Origin: Uranotaenia lowii
Taxonomy: Eukaryota > Arthropoda > Insecta > Diptera > Culicidae
Length of the DNA stretch: 64,000 nucleotides
Direction: 5' to 3'
NCBI RefSeq assembly: GCF_029784155.1
Contig: NC_073692.1
Span: forward strand, 156,145,582-156,209,581
Below are positions 14,001-26,329 of the stretch, one piece after another (the first letter of the stretch is position 1; every line of letters starts with the position of its first letter). A program made the translations under genes and the position numbers. The notes under the pieces were generated by a model. That model saw only the letters and a program-made list of their open reading frames with translations, was not told where the DNA came from and searched no databases.

Positions 14001-14932
14001 AGCTTGATTACAAATGTGGCTAGCAGCTTTGACCTTTCGCCTTCCATGGAACAAAATATTCATTTGGCTCTGGCCGGGTGCGTCCTACTTAGAATCTTCT
14101 AGAATGAAGTGCGTGGGCGTTTAGCGTATGCAGGATTACGTCAAAATGAAAAGCACTCGCTCACATATGCCAGAGGTCGGTACAAAAATAAGCCATCCGG
14201 TACAAAAATCTTTCACCCTTAATCTGATTAATGTAATATTCATCACGTTGATGATGTTTGCCATGAATAATAACATCTCGCAGGATTCATCAAGGCGAAC
14301 AACTCGGCGAAGAGAATCTTTGTGCAATTGTTTGGGAGAATAAAAATATGTTATTTACTTGAAAAAACCATTTGGGATCTTTGTGTTCGTCATATTTTCT
14401 GGAAACACAGGAAAAAAATTGGGTTTTCTAGTAAAACATGAACCATATCTACAGACATTGAAAAAATTTAGTTCAAAAGATAATTTTTTGTCAATTTGAT
14501 GTTTTGTTTAATCAAATGGATGTTTTATGAAAAGTTTAATTATTCTGAACAGATCCTATATAAGTCTTTTGAGGTTGTAGTGTACGTATTAAAAAATTGA
14601 CTTTTTTCGAATGATCATTAAAAATAATACCAAGCCAGAAAATTGAGTTTTGTATATCGTTAATCAAAGGTCATAATGTGAGTTAACTTGGAAAAACATT
14701 CAATTTCTCCAAACGACCATCCGGCGTTGAACGAAAAATTCAAAACGGCGGCCAAAAACATTTATTTGAATATGTTTTTAAATCCTTTCTATGTTTTCTT
14801 CATAAATTAAATATCAATTTTCTCAAAAAATTTTTAAAAATGTTCCGTTAACCGCAAGATTTACCATAGAGTGCTCTTGGAGTTTTTTCTTCATTTTTTT
14901 CAATTTTTCGTTGATTTTCAGAACAAAATTTA
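11036..14932. other. Non-coding sequence; 13300-14110 less AT-rich
   Basis: No supported exon. The block at about 13300-13780 has lower AT content and no obvious repeat similarity within the window, so it may be single-copy intron sequence. Frames at 14128-14343 (+) and 14136-14327 (-) overlap each other and carry no domain. Confidence 0.4.
12043..12099. repeat. Short imperfect hairpin, 22-bp arms
   Basis: The left arm 12043-12064 (TTATGTCAGATATATTTG...) and right arm 12078-12099 are reverse complements with one mismatch, separated by a 13-nt loop. The size is that of a small RNA precursor stem, but it could equally be a MITE relic. Confidence 0.6.
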
Positions 14933-16294
14933 TGGGAGAGTGGGGAATCATGGGCCACTTTTTTCGATGTTCCATAAGTTCTTTATTATAAAGGATAAAA
15001 TAAAAATAAAAAATTGTTTGGTTTTCTACATTTTCAAGGTATCATTAAGATTTTTTTTTAATAATTTTAAAAAGTTATTTTCCCCAGATTCTGACTGTTT
15101 GAAAAAAAGCGATATTTTTTTTAATTTTAAAAAATGGTGTGGGGAATCGTGGGCCACTAAATCCAAATCGACCAAATAACATGCAAAGTTTATGAGTTGA
15201 CCCAAAACTGTGATTCCCTAATTCATTTCGTTATTTAAAAGCAATTTCAGATGATGAAATAAAAAAGAGAGCTGTGTATGATCGCATAGATTTCAAAACC
15301 TGGCTCGCGGGCGTTTTGGCAAAATTTCTTATATAGGATAGACAAAATATTTTTCATAACTCTTCATTTGGCATAAGAAAACTTTACAGATAGGAAAAAC
15401 GTATTTTAAATTCTGAATGTGTATAAAAACATCAAAATATAAGTGATTCAAGATTTGTGGCCCACGATTCCCCACAAGCTATGATTTTCAAATTGATTAC
15501 GTTTGTGTGACTTATTGAAGATTCACCAAAAATTCCTTTCCCACGTGAAAGACCATCATGACAATTGACAATACTAAGATCATAAGCGTACAAGGCTGAT
15601 AAATTTCAGTCAATTTCGTTCGACCCGACCAACGTCTAGTAGTCAATGTCATCGAAAAAATATCAATGTCGTCTACCAGTTGAATGACCAAGCTACAATG
15701 TCAGTCATTTAGCAATGTCAATATTAAATGACATTTTTACGCTCCACTCGCATCAAACATACGGTCGTCTTTCTATTTCATTTTCTTGCTGTGTTGGGAG
15801 CGATTTTACGTTATGAGTTGAGAAACAGTTGAAAAAATGTTGTTGTTGGCTGTAAAAAGGAAAAAGTCATAGTAAGCACGATGTCGTTCATAAAACTTGG
15901 TCATGACATTGTTAGCATATGTCGCTGACCAAAAATCAATATCGCATGACATAGACATGTAAAGCAGTATCAAAGTCGGCTGACATTGGCTGTCTGACAC
16001 TGATAATTTGCAGCTCTGTAAGCGTATGAGCATATTTTTGCTATACATTTTAGGTTCCCCATCGATGAAATTAGCGGGTGTATTTTAATAATGTAAGTAA
16101 ATTTTTCTAACTTTTTTTAGCTTGATAAATAAAAGAAGCATATGATGCGTATTTCAGTCAACAACATATAGGAATATATGCTCACGCAAAGTGACGACGA
16201 TGACAGTTGGTTTGAGACTGTTATCTCAACACACATCTGAGATATTAAAAGTGGCCCACGTTTCCCCATGGCTCAAGATACCCCACTCTCCCCT
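14933..16294. mobile_element. TA-target TIR element with 'GGGAGAGTGGGG' ends
   Basis: The left end (GGGAGAGTGGGGAATC..GGGCCAC) and right end are inverted copies, both abutting TA. The phrase GTGGCCCACGATTCCCCA and its reverse recur inside at about 15140, 15465 and 16255. I see no transposase. The length of 1.36 kb includes the 428-bp hAT MITE nested at 15591. Confidence 0.6.
15591..16018. mobile_element. hAT-type MITE with 8-bp target duplication
   Basis: A perfect 8-bp direct repeat TAAGCGTA flanks the element (15583-15590 and 16019-16026). Its ends are CAAGGCTG and, inverted, CAGAGCTG, consistent with hAT termini. The interior is dense in TGTCA/TGACA pentamers and non-coding. It is inserted inside the TA-flanked TIR element at 14933-16294. 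Confidence 0.85.
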
Positions 16295-19018
16295 ACTATT
16301 TCGTCCGGATCTGGCCTTCTTTTGAAGCTCTGAATTTCATCCTGGAGTGGCAAGACGTTGAAGATGCGAAAGCTGAAGTATCCGACATTCAAGAGTGCTG
16401 CAATGTGTCCGTTTTCAATACGAACGCGCACGTTTCAAAATTGAGTAGTTTCACTGTTTTAGCTATAACAGAGAGAGTTTGTCTGATAGAGGTGTCAAAT
16501 ATCTTCTTAACACTAAATAGGTTATCAATGGTAATCATGCAACATAAACATGAGAAATATTGCCAGTGTGTACCATGCGCATGAACCCAAACCGATAAAA
16601 AATCGTTAAATTTTTTTTTTCCTATTTTTTTAATGCACACTAAATTGAAATTATTTATCATATTCTACGGAAAATCCAATATCTAAAACATGGGTGACCA
16701 AAACATGGCTATCTTGTTGTGGTCCGCGAAGCTTTTTCCAGAAGGACCAAATTTTTGTTCTATTTTAGATTTGAGATTTTTAAGGGTTTCTGTACCATTT
16801 GGAGATGAAGTTCACCAAAATCTGTGTCAATCATTCAAGAATTCAACAAAAATTGGAGATACATTAACATAGTGTACATTTTTTCTAATTTTCTATACTT
16901 GACACATGATCAGTTCTTTAGAATAACAGATGTGTTTTGCGATGATTTGTTTACCTATTTGGTTACCTCTTACCGATATTCTAAAATCAATGGGAGATGC
17001 ATGCCACAAGTTTGAATTTTGACTGGTTTTTAATGGCTTCATGGAGAGAATAATATGATATTTTCAAAAAAAAAAAACTTCCGTCAAATTTAGTACGAAG
17101 TAATTTTGCATATTAAAACACTTTTATTTACGAAATAAACATTTTATGTGTGAAAGTTGAGTATTTTAGGCATTTTATATCACGGGGAAATAAATACAAA
17201 ATATATGACAATTTACGCAGATTTTCACCCATTTTAAAAATTATCTCATTTTTGCAGACTGTAACATTTGATAGTTTTGCAGCTTATTTATGATATTTAC
17301 AAAGATTTTCACGACTAATTTTTAAAATTTCATTTGAAAAGCTTTTGATATTTAATGCGTTTTTCCATTCTATGTTATAATATCTGTCAATAAATTACAA
17401 AGTTATGTGATTTTAAAAAAAAAATTCCGAAAAATATAAGATCAAATTCATTAAAAAATATTATAAATATTTAAATCTGCAAAAAACCATGTGTTTAAAG
17501 TTGCAAAAATGAAAAAAATTTGGTAATCTTATGAAAAATTTAAGGGAGCATGTCACAAACCCGTCAGATGATACATTCGCAAAAGTTCGAAACCATTGAA
17601 AATCTTTGTTATTATTCTACTGTTAAAACAATAATTCTTTTATAGGAACACAAGTAAAATTTCGATAATTTTTTTTAATTTTTTTTTTAAAACTTGAATA
17701 TCATGATTTTTTTAAGTAAAGATAAAACGACTCATCGACACGGGACAACCGTTATACTTTTTTCGAAAATTCATGATTTTTACTGCTTTTGAAGTTCCTT
17801 TCATTGATTCCCATGCTTTTCTCAATCTTTTCATAATCTTCGGAAATTTGAAAATTTTCAGGAAGGAAATGAACCGAAAATGTTATCATAGCATTAGATC
17901 AGCCTTAGAAGAAATCGAGAAAGTTATGAATTAAAATTATCAGGTATCAGAAAAGGAGTAGGCTTGAAAACGGCACGACCAAAACAAATGGGAAAATTGT
18001 GCTTAGCCTTTTTTGCAGATTTCATCATATAAGTACTTGAGAAACCTTAAAACCTATCAAAAGGATGAAAAAATAAATTCAATGTATTAAACATGTCATG
18101 TAGCCTTTTCATATGGGGTTTCTAAACCAAATTTGGCATAAAGCCTATCCACATAGGGATTTTAAGCATTGAAGCTCATTTGGGGTAAAGAGTGACAAAA
18201 TGTTACTTTAGTTGAAAATCTTAGAACTTGATTCAATCATTACATGATAGACAGAGTACTGAAAAGTTGTAAAGCGAACGAGAGACGAAGACGTTGGATA
18301 GAATCTTTCATAAATTATTTGAGGAGATTTGATTTTACAATGATCAGAGAATGCTCTAACCAGAATGCAACAGCAAGGGCAAATAAGAGATCTGTTTTGT
18401 TAGCCTATCCACATAGGGTTTTCAAGCATGCCAGCTTTTTTAAACAACATTCAAAATGATTTTTTTCATAACTTTCTTGCTTACTTCAGACATACAAATG
18501 AAATGAACCTACCTCGGAATCATAGTTAAATCAAACAAAAGATTCAATATGAAAGTGCCGTGGACTGTATTTTTGCTCGAATTTGTGGACCGTTCGAAAA
18601 GTCCGAAGACACAATTTACCGGATGTATTTGGAGAAATTTAACCTAAATAACTTGGCACTTAAATGTTCTCTATTTACGTTTTATTTACACTATTTACAC
18701 TTATAATTAATTGAAGGAATCATAACTTAACGGAGGAAGGAAAACTTAAGTTGGAAGGAATTAAAGGAGGAACTTAACTCAGCAGGAACTAACTTAAACT
18801 CGTTAGAACTTCTTCTTAAAAGGCCACGTCTTAACTAGCCGGAAACTTGAATGGATCTGAATGGATTGACGACAGATTGCTTGGATGATCGATTCATTCA
18901 CATGCACACAGACATCTGCATGGACGACGGAAATTTCCATTGCTTGCTGGCGATGCCACGGCAGGGCATTGTTGTTGTACGCCGGCCGGCGATTACCGGC
19001 GTATTTTATGCACACATA
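16295..19018. other. Non-coding sequence, probable unclassified repeat at 18550-19016
   Basis: 16.3-18.5 kb holds no gene. The stretch at about 18600-19016, with its apparent continuation at about 19980-20140 beyond the palindrome-array element, is less AT-rich and ends in an 'aataaacaaagtttatt' motif. It could be a retrotransposon LTR remnant, but I cannot define its ends. Confidence 0.35.
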
Positions 19019-19970
19019 CACGGAAAATAAAAAAAGGTAAAATTTACCTTTTGCGAAGTGATTTTTTTCCACCCCTCTTTCGAGGTAAATTTTACCTTTT
19101 TTTCACCTACCAAAAAGGTAAATTTTACCTTTTTCGCATTCACCTTGCAAAATAGTAAATAATACCGTTTTCTCATTCACTGATTTAAAAGATAAATGCT
19201 AGTTGGTTTGGTTGGTTTCTTCAATAAAAATGAAATTCATTCAAAAATTATTATTTATTTAAAATAAATAGGCACTATTCATTATATTTATTTTTGAAAT
19301 TTATCGCTGTGCTTAGAAAAATTATTGAGGATAGTCCCTTTTTCGCCAGACTCATGGCAATTCGGCTTCGCGTTCTTCCGCGCCATAATGGCGACTAATC
19401 CAGTCAGGTCCGTCTTTATCGGAATATCAAGAGGATAACGTGGAATACACCTCGTAGCTGGGCCGATCTGAAACAAAAGCAAAGTATTATGAATCAGCCC
19501 AACTAAATGATATCTAAGAAAACACTCACCATTCTGTTCCGATTTTCTCATATTGGCACGAAACAAAATTTCCCTTCTGAACGACAAAACAGTTTAACCT
19601 CAATAAACGGATTCGGCAAATTGTTATTTTTGTTCGAATTGAATTTTACCGTTTTGTTTAGCTTAATCCAGGTCAATTTCACCTCGCTACGAGGTAAGTT
19701 TTACCTTATTTGGATTTACCTTTTTTATAAGTGAATTTTTCATTGAGCTCAATTCAGGTGAACATCACCTCGCTACGTGGTAGGATTTACCTTTTTCGGA
19801 TTTACTTTTTTTTCTCGGTGAATTGTACCTTTTTTCCAACCTCAATTCAGGTAAATTTTACCTCGCTGTGAGGTGAGTTTCACCTCGAAGAGGTAGAAGT
19901 TACCTTTTTGGCTTTTACGAGCGTTCACCTTGCTATCTCGGTAAATTTTACCTTTTTATTATTTTCCGTG
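19019..19970. mobile_element. TA-target MITE carrying an array of GGT-N7-ACC palindromes
   Basis: The ends CACGGAAAATAA and its inverse TTATTTTCCGTG abut TA on each side. The interior near both ends is built from a 13-bp near-palindrome of form GGT-N7-ACC (for example GGTAAATTTTACC), found about eleven times, usually followed by a T run. The remainder is non-coding. Confidence 0.7.
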
Positions 19971-20330
19971 TATGAATGCATGGCCTTGAATGGACAAACA
20001 ATACACAAAAGTAGCAGGCGGTGATCGGTGATGATTTTTCGTTGGTGGCACAATTGCGACGTTGCCAATTCTTCGAGTTTGGCTCGAACACAATAAACAA
20101 AGTTTATTCTACATACCGTAGTGCAGTTAGTGCTCTGGTCACATAACTATTATGATTTTTTTTAAAGCAAAATTTGAAATGCAGCTTTGAATCAGATGAA
20201 TTTTGAAACATAGCAATTCGATGTGCCAGCAAGGTTTTTTCTTTCCTTGCGATATATTTATAAACCAGACGTGAGAAGCAATTTTGAAGCCCTTTGGCTA
20301 TCTGAACAGTAATTTTAAGTACCGTAAACT

Positions 20331-21210
20331 GGGGGAAATTTGATAATTTTTTTCATTTATTTTTAAATATCTTGGAAGGGGTTGCTTTTTCGCAATACCT
20401 CAATATTTTAAAACACTAACTGAGGTGAGGAGTATAAAACATGACCATTGATTGCAGTAAATTCAAACGACTTTGGTGGTTATTATTAAATGTTTGTTAA
20501 AAAAACAGATTTCGAGTTTCGGGGTAACTTTGATCACTATGGTTTTGACGTATCTCAACATCTTCAAAATTACTTTTATGGTGCCATTTAGCACAGAAGG
20601 CATTAACCTTAAACAGTGATTTTTGTCAGGACTTAACTGAATTTTTCAACTTTTTTTCTAAAAAGAATTAATAATCAAAAGATGGACAATGTTGCTGCAT
20701 ACATCAAGGGGTAAAAATAATAAACATTTCTCAGTACTTTTCGGCCTCAAAAACAAATGAAACTTTACCATCATGAAATTCCCTAGATCCTTCCACTGTT
20801 TCCATGTCCTTTGTTTCTTCACATTGAACCATTTGATAGGGTTTTAGCCATTTTTACTATACAGGCTTTCTCTTGGAAAATCCCCGATTTTTATAAAATC
20901 CCAAAAATTATCACCAAATTACCATAGAAATAACACTTAAACTAAACCCAAACAAAGAAAAAAGTTGAACTTTCACATAAATCAACCCATTTGCTCCTGA
21001 ATGCTTAAATTTGATCAGGAGAGATGTTTGTTTGTGAGCCTTCGAAAAACCAGATATTTTAAAGTTTTGAAATTACATTTTTCAATAATATCAAACGTAG
21101 TAAACAGTTTTCAGATATTTTAACTTTATACTTAGATAATGATGATTTTCTGCAAAAATTTCATGATGGTCAAAGTTACCCCGGTGATCTAAGTTCCCTC
21201 AGTTTACGGT
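20331..21210. mobile_element. MITE with 'ACCGTAAACTGGGGG' terminal inverted repeats
   Basis: The left terminus ACCGTAAACTGGGGGAA and right terminus TTCCCTCAGTTTACGGT are inverted repeats. Subterminal copies of 'ggtaactttgatcac' occur near 20523 and, inverted, near 21170. No transposase and no convincing target duplication. Confidence 0.65.
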
Positions 21211-24127
21211 TTGTTCATTGACATCTGAAAAGTAACAAGTAGCTTTGAAAATTATTTTTTCAAGCGATATTTACGGAAACACATGCGATTGCACGAAACT
21301 AGTACAGTAGATTTCAGAACCAGCACTGACATATGATAACAAAACATCAGAATATGAAATGAGAGGAGATTCAACTCTTCTAAACCATAAATTAAACCAT
21401 TCTAAAGCTAAATTGAACGTTTCACATGTGTCAATACATAAAAAATACACTTGTTGGGTGTAACAGGAACACCTTTCGACATGCGATATTAGTTTTGGCT
21501 TCCAACTAGATACAATGGAAAATTTCAAAGCCTTTCGGCTTCCTAAACCAAAAACATTTTTTTGAACATTCTGAAAAAAAAAGAATTCTTTAGATGGTTC
21601 TATAGCCGCGCTCACTGTACGAAAATCCGATTTAAAAATACGCATTTCATTTGAAACTGCATTTTGAAATGTTGATGTTAGTTTAGTTTTGAAACTATCA
21701 ATAATGGAGGTCTGGTTAACTTTAGAATTGATAGATTTAATATAAGCTTCTGAACAATTTGGTTTTCAAAAGAGTTACTGATCATTAATTTTTTGTGCAG
21801 CGCTGTAGATTTAATTACGACATCTGAAATGGGCATTCGTGTACGCAGATGTTAGAAGTGAGTTGAAGTTTTTTTCAGGACGCTCGCATTCGATACATAC
21901 ATCACATAATTTTCTCCGTCTGCTCCGTTTTGAGTTATAAATCTCAACAGGCTACAAAAGTCAAAAATCTAATTCCTTATCCATTTTTAATGATTGAGGT
22001 TATTCAAGAGTAACAATCTTGACTCGGTACAGATGCCAAAACTCCGAAAACTGATCCCAAGTTTAGAATTCTGCTACAGTTTTTTTTTTAATTTTCTTAC
22101 TTTTTGATACAAATTCAATTCTGAGGTTCAATTTAAAATGAGATATAACTCGTTTCTGGTTAAAAAAAACAAATTATTTGTCGATTTGCAAAATTGAGTT
22201 TTGTATCCAAATAAAGATTCTTACCATCAGTCAGAATCATCATTCAAAACTGGTGATTAATTTCAGAAATTGGGAAACTGATATGCCTTTATATGTTTAA
22301 ATAATAATTTTCCAAATATAGAAAACCCTAATCAGGTTTTTCATTTTAAGATTTTATTTTTTCTTCAGATGCACGTGTTGAATTGAAAAACAATATTTGA
22401 AATAATGATTTCAGATGAAAACCAAAAAATCAGATTCATGAAACAATATTCATTTCATTAAACACTTTTTTTTAACATTTCAGAAGTCGTTTTGAAAATT
22501 TTAAAACAGATTCAACATTTAAATTTTTATTTCAGGTTCAGACAGATTCAGATTTTGTATTAAAAAGTCAGATTCTGATTTAGCTTGTAAATGAGTTTTA
22601 CAATCAAGATAAAAATATTAAGATAAATGTTTTATTGAGGAATTTAAATCGTAAGAAATCGCAAACTGATAGTTTTGAATTTAATTTCAATTTTAAAATA
22701 TTAATTTTTCAATCAAAGTTGGTTTGTATAAAAAATTTATCTGAATATCACGAATATGAAGTAAAATTTATTTTGCAAATTTGGTTAAATACAAAAAACT
22801 TCAAACATCAAAAAGATTTTAACTATGGAGTTCACTTTTGAGGAAAAGTATTTGGTGATAAGAAATCTAATCTTCTTTTAAAAAAACTCAGCACAGAATT
22901 ATTTTTCCATAGTCTTTTATTTAAAATTATAATAAGACTGGAACAAATTTCAAATCCTTCTTTTGTCACTCAGAGCTGGATAATCGAAAGGGAGGGGGAA
23001 GAGGGATGGGGTGGCGTATAAAAAATAATGCAAAAAACTAATAAAATATAATAAATTGCATGAAAGCTTACATGCAATCAAATAGCACACTATATCATTG
23101 CACAAAATCTATATATCAATTATTTTTTTATCGAAAAATTCAATAAAATCAATCATATAAAAGATGATCATTCTATCACCTTCAAAAATTTGTTTTTTGC
23201 ACTTTAAATTTTTCGAATATTTGAAATTTCCGAAATTTCTGTAAAATACTTTTAACTTTATGTGTTCCCCTCTTCGGTTTTTTTTTGGCAAATTTCGAAG
23301 AGGGGGGGAAGGGATGACAAAAGAAGAAATTGATTTTTGTTCCAGCCTTATTACAAATTTTAACAAGAGCCAAAAATCCAAAATTTTATCAAGTTTGCAG
23401 TAATCTGATTAACCGTCAATTTTTATTCTTTTCCTTCAACTTTTGGGCATAGGAAAAGTTATTTTTAATAAAATGTAGACTTTTTAAAACTTATTTAACT
23501 CTCAGGTCAAATGAACTGAATCTTCTAGACTCTGGAGCACATGATTTTTAATCATCGGTGAAAGTAAGTACCTTATTTCGTTACTAAAAGCTTTATAAAA
23601 AGTAAACTATTTATGAAAAAGAACTTAAAAATAGATTCTCAAATAGTACTTAAATAACAAAATAAAACAAATTTCTTATTCATGCAACGTTAAAGCATAA
23701 GTATTTTATTAAAGAAAATCCGCCTCATCCAAAATATTTTTGTAATTTTCACTTTATGGCTACCTACTATGTCTTCAGCAAGATTTAGATTGTTCATGAG
23801 GGCACATAAAAACTTCATAAGTAAAATGCCTCACAAAAACTATTGGAAAAAAAATTAATATAAAAACTGCTCTTGAAAGATTTCAGAAGAAAGTCGAGAC
23901 AATCACATTGTTTTTTATGAATATAACAAAGACCGCCCTAGAAAATTCAATAAATGATTATTTGAGTATTCAGAGAATTATATTTGTCCACTGTTGGTTT
24001 GATATTTGTCCAATGAAGACGAGACTTTAATACTGACAATAAAATGAGGTTGGAAATGGCTTTGGGGTAAATATCTACTTCATAAAGTTAAGAAGGAAGT
24101 CTTTTTTATTCAAGCTCTGTGTAACAT
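21211..24127. other. Non-coding AT-rich sequence
   Basis: No supported gene. The 124-codon frame at 21271-21645 (-) shows no domain, signal or splice context. Two inverted stretches around 22920-22990 and 23270-23350, each with 'ggaacaa'-type text beside a G-rich run, suggest another degraded foldback element, but I cannot set its ends. Confidence 0.4.
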
Positions 24128-24583
24128 AAGGTTGCCAAAATTTATCAGCACGTATCCAGGCCGAGCAAATCAAGGCAATATTTTATTAAAACCTGACATA
24201 ATCCAAGCATTTGAATTCCGGGCAATATCTGGGCTAATTTTGTCCAAGAGTAACTCATTAAAAATCAAGAAAAAACACTTGAAGATTTTTTTTTCATGAA
24301 CACCTTTTAGAAGATTTTAAATCGTATTTTAAGCATAGAAAAAACCTTTATGATTATTGTTTTTAAATTTGCTCCAAAAATTTCATTTAAGACGCCTATA
24401 TAAAAACTTTTTACAACACAATTTCTTTTTGTTTGTATATTTTTTTGCAAAAAAATTAATAAATCCGGGAAAAAACGGGCTGTTTCAATGAAATCCAGGC
24501 AACTGGGCCGGACCGGACATTTCCCTAATTTTGTTATAAATATTCGGGAAACCCGGATTAAACCGAGTAATCTGGCAACCTTA
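24128..24583. mobile_element. MITE, copy 1, 'AAGGTTGCCA' ends
   Basis: The ends AAGGTTGCCA and TGGCAACCTTA are inverted. The flanks GTGTAACAT and GTGTAATTA look like an eroded 9-bp target duplication. The interior, rich in CCGGGC and 'gggccggaccg', matches the copy at 62949-63425. The 9-bp duplication suggests a Mutator-type element, by inference from copy 2. Non-coding. Confidence 0.75.
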
Positions 24584-24699
24584 GTGTAATTACATCATAC
24601 CTGTTGGCCAGGTATTAAAACTCTTCTAAGTACACAAACTGATTGTTCAATCAAAAGTCAATCAATTACTCGTAAACATGGATTTTTAATCATCATGGG

Positions 24700-25013
24700 G
24701 CGCAGCAATGTCAGGAACCTGTTAGAAAGTAAAATCTCTCCTAAAAAGGATACTCGGCAACGCCCTGCTTTCAATAACATCAGGTTCTCCCCCTTCAGCT
24801 CATCTGCTCTGGGGAATTTGAAGCTGAAGGCTCCAGCTCGATTGTTCCTGTGATTGGTGACGGTAATCCCGGCAAATTGGAAATTGAATTCTGATGACCC
24901 ATAAACGTTCGTTACGGCTTGGCCCCGAACGGTTTTGATCCCCCATGGCAGGGTGACGCGTTGTGGCCAGAATACATAATGGCCCAAGGGAATGACATCG
25001 GGAAATGGAGCCT
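24700..25013 (-). other. Unrecognised open segment, possible exon or pseudogene
   Basis: A minus-strand frame of roughly 100 codons runs from a CTGTAG|GC acceptor-like site near 25013 and includes Met at 24987. Its GC content is visibly higher than its surroundings. Residue landmarks are GHYVFWPQRVTLPWG, FNFQFAGITVTNHRNN and FSFKFPRADELKGENL. I do not recognise the family. The same segment also has a second open minus frame (24800-25030), which lowers confidence. It could be an old gene fragment, an integrated sequence or chance. Confidence 0.25.
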
Positions 25014-25319
25014 ACAGGTTCAAAAGTCAACAGTTGTTTGGGTCATTCGATTTCCTCCTACGTGAGTCGTGAAGGGAAAATTAAATCGACTGGAATAAGC
25101 TTATAGCCCCGGTTATCAGCCGTTTTATTTAATTTCTTGCTAATTACTGCACCCAAACGATTTTTGGTTCCAGAGCTTTCGTGCTGAAGTGGCTTTTTTG
25201 TCGTAAAATGACATTTTCGTGTCATTAAATTGATGTAAGGAAACAAAAATTAAAGCACAATAAATTTAACAACCATTTGCTAACAATTTTTTATTTTCCC
25301 AGTTTAATCCACTAAATGA

Positions 25320-25770
25320 GCTACTGACGAAAGCCGGCTCAGCCTTTCTCGGTCCTCCACAGGGATGGAAGAAAATCTCTTCTAGCGACTTTTGAGCAGG
25401 GAGCGACCAACCGTAGAACACATTCAAATCGCCCTAGCAAGCGATGCTCTCTGCTCTGTTACTGTTATGTGGGGAGATCTCCGAGAGTGGCGAGTTACCA
25501 CAATCTTAAAAAAGCAAGATAAAAAGAAAGTCCTTGATGAGCGCACTCGTTTTGCCTTCCAATATCGTACGTACGGATTGTTGTGAGTGGTTGCAACAAA
25601 ATGCGAATCTCTAAACGTACAGATCTTGACTAAGCACAGATCGCGACATGTACAACTTGCGATCGGATCCCATCATAGCGTTAAGATTGTAATTTTTTGG
25701 AAGATTTAAAGAGTAGCTCTTGCTCGCAACAACATTTGTGTGTTGCTCGGTCGTTTGTTTGGAGTAATAC
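25320..25770. repeat. GC-richer segment related to 29040-29640
   Basis: It shares 'acagatcgcgac.tgtaca' and 'ggtcctccac' with 29040-29640. The similarity is patchy and the class is unknown. Open frames in it are short and unconvincing. Confidence 0.35.
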
Positions 25771-25839
25771 ACAACAGCAATTAATTAGATAATAAGCCTT
25801 GGAATGTTATACAGCAAAAGATGAAAAACAATCCAAACG

Positions 25840-25880
25840 ATGAGGGGAGGGGGGGGGGGGAGAGGCGGAGGGTTGTGGGT
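25840..25880 (+). repeat. G-homopolymer-rich tract
   Basis: A low-complexity run of G broken by A, in otherwise AT-rich sequence. Confidence 0.8.
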
Positions 25881-26286
25881 GGAAAACTGGGTGAAAACTT
25901 TTGCAAGAAGTAAAAATCTACAAAAAAATACACAAAAATGAAAGAAATTTCGAAAAAAATTGAAATAGTTTAAAAAAAATTGACATTCAGAATCTATTGA
26001 CTTTATTGACTTTTTTAGTATTTTGTGTTGAAACAGTGTGCTAATTTTCAGCACTGTTTTTAGACTTCATTTCTGTTTGATGCCCGATGGTTACCGACGA
26101 AATTGCAAAAAAAAATTGTATGCAACTCGTTGCAAAAATCGAATTTTTCATCACACGGTAACCCTCGTTAGATAAATCCTCGACTCGTGCTGAAAATCTA
26201 CTTTCCGCAACTTGTAGCACAAATAAAAAAAGAACTATTTGAAAAAATCATTGAGATTTCAATTTCTGAACTACATATTTACGTTG

Positions 26287-26328
26287 GCTTAGGTGCAGAA
26301 TGTTAGTTACATCATTCTGCACCTAAGC
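26287..26328. repeat. Perfect 16-bp hairpin
   Basis: GCTTAGGTGCAGAATG at 26287-26302 is perfectly inverted at 26313-26328 with a 10-nt spacer. It is isolated, with no flanking TIR found. Confidence 0.8.
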
Positions 26329-26329
26329 A

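Noticed and set aside
18600..20140. Complete LTR retrotransposon around the palindrome-array MITE
   Set aside because: An AATAAA-like motif and a less AT-rich stretch suggest a solo LTR, but I found no matching ends or target duplication.
21271..21645. 124-codon minus-strand ORF
   Set aside because: No recognisable domain or gene context. It starts just past a MITE and is probably chance.
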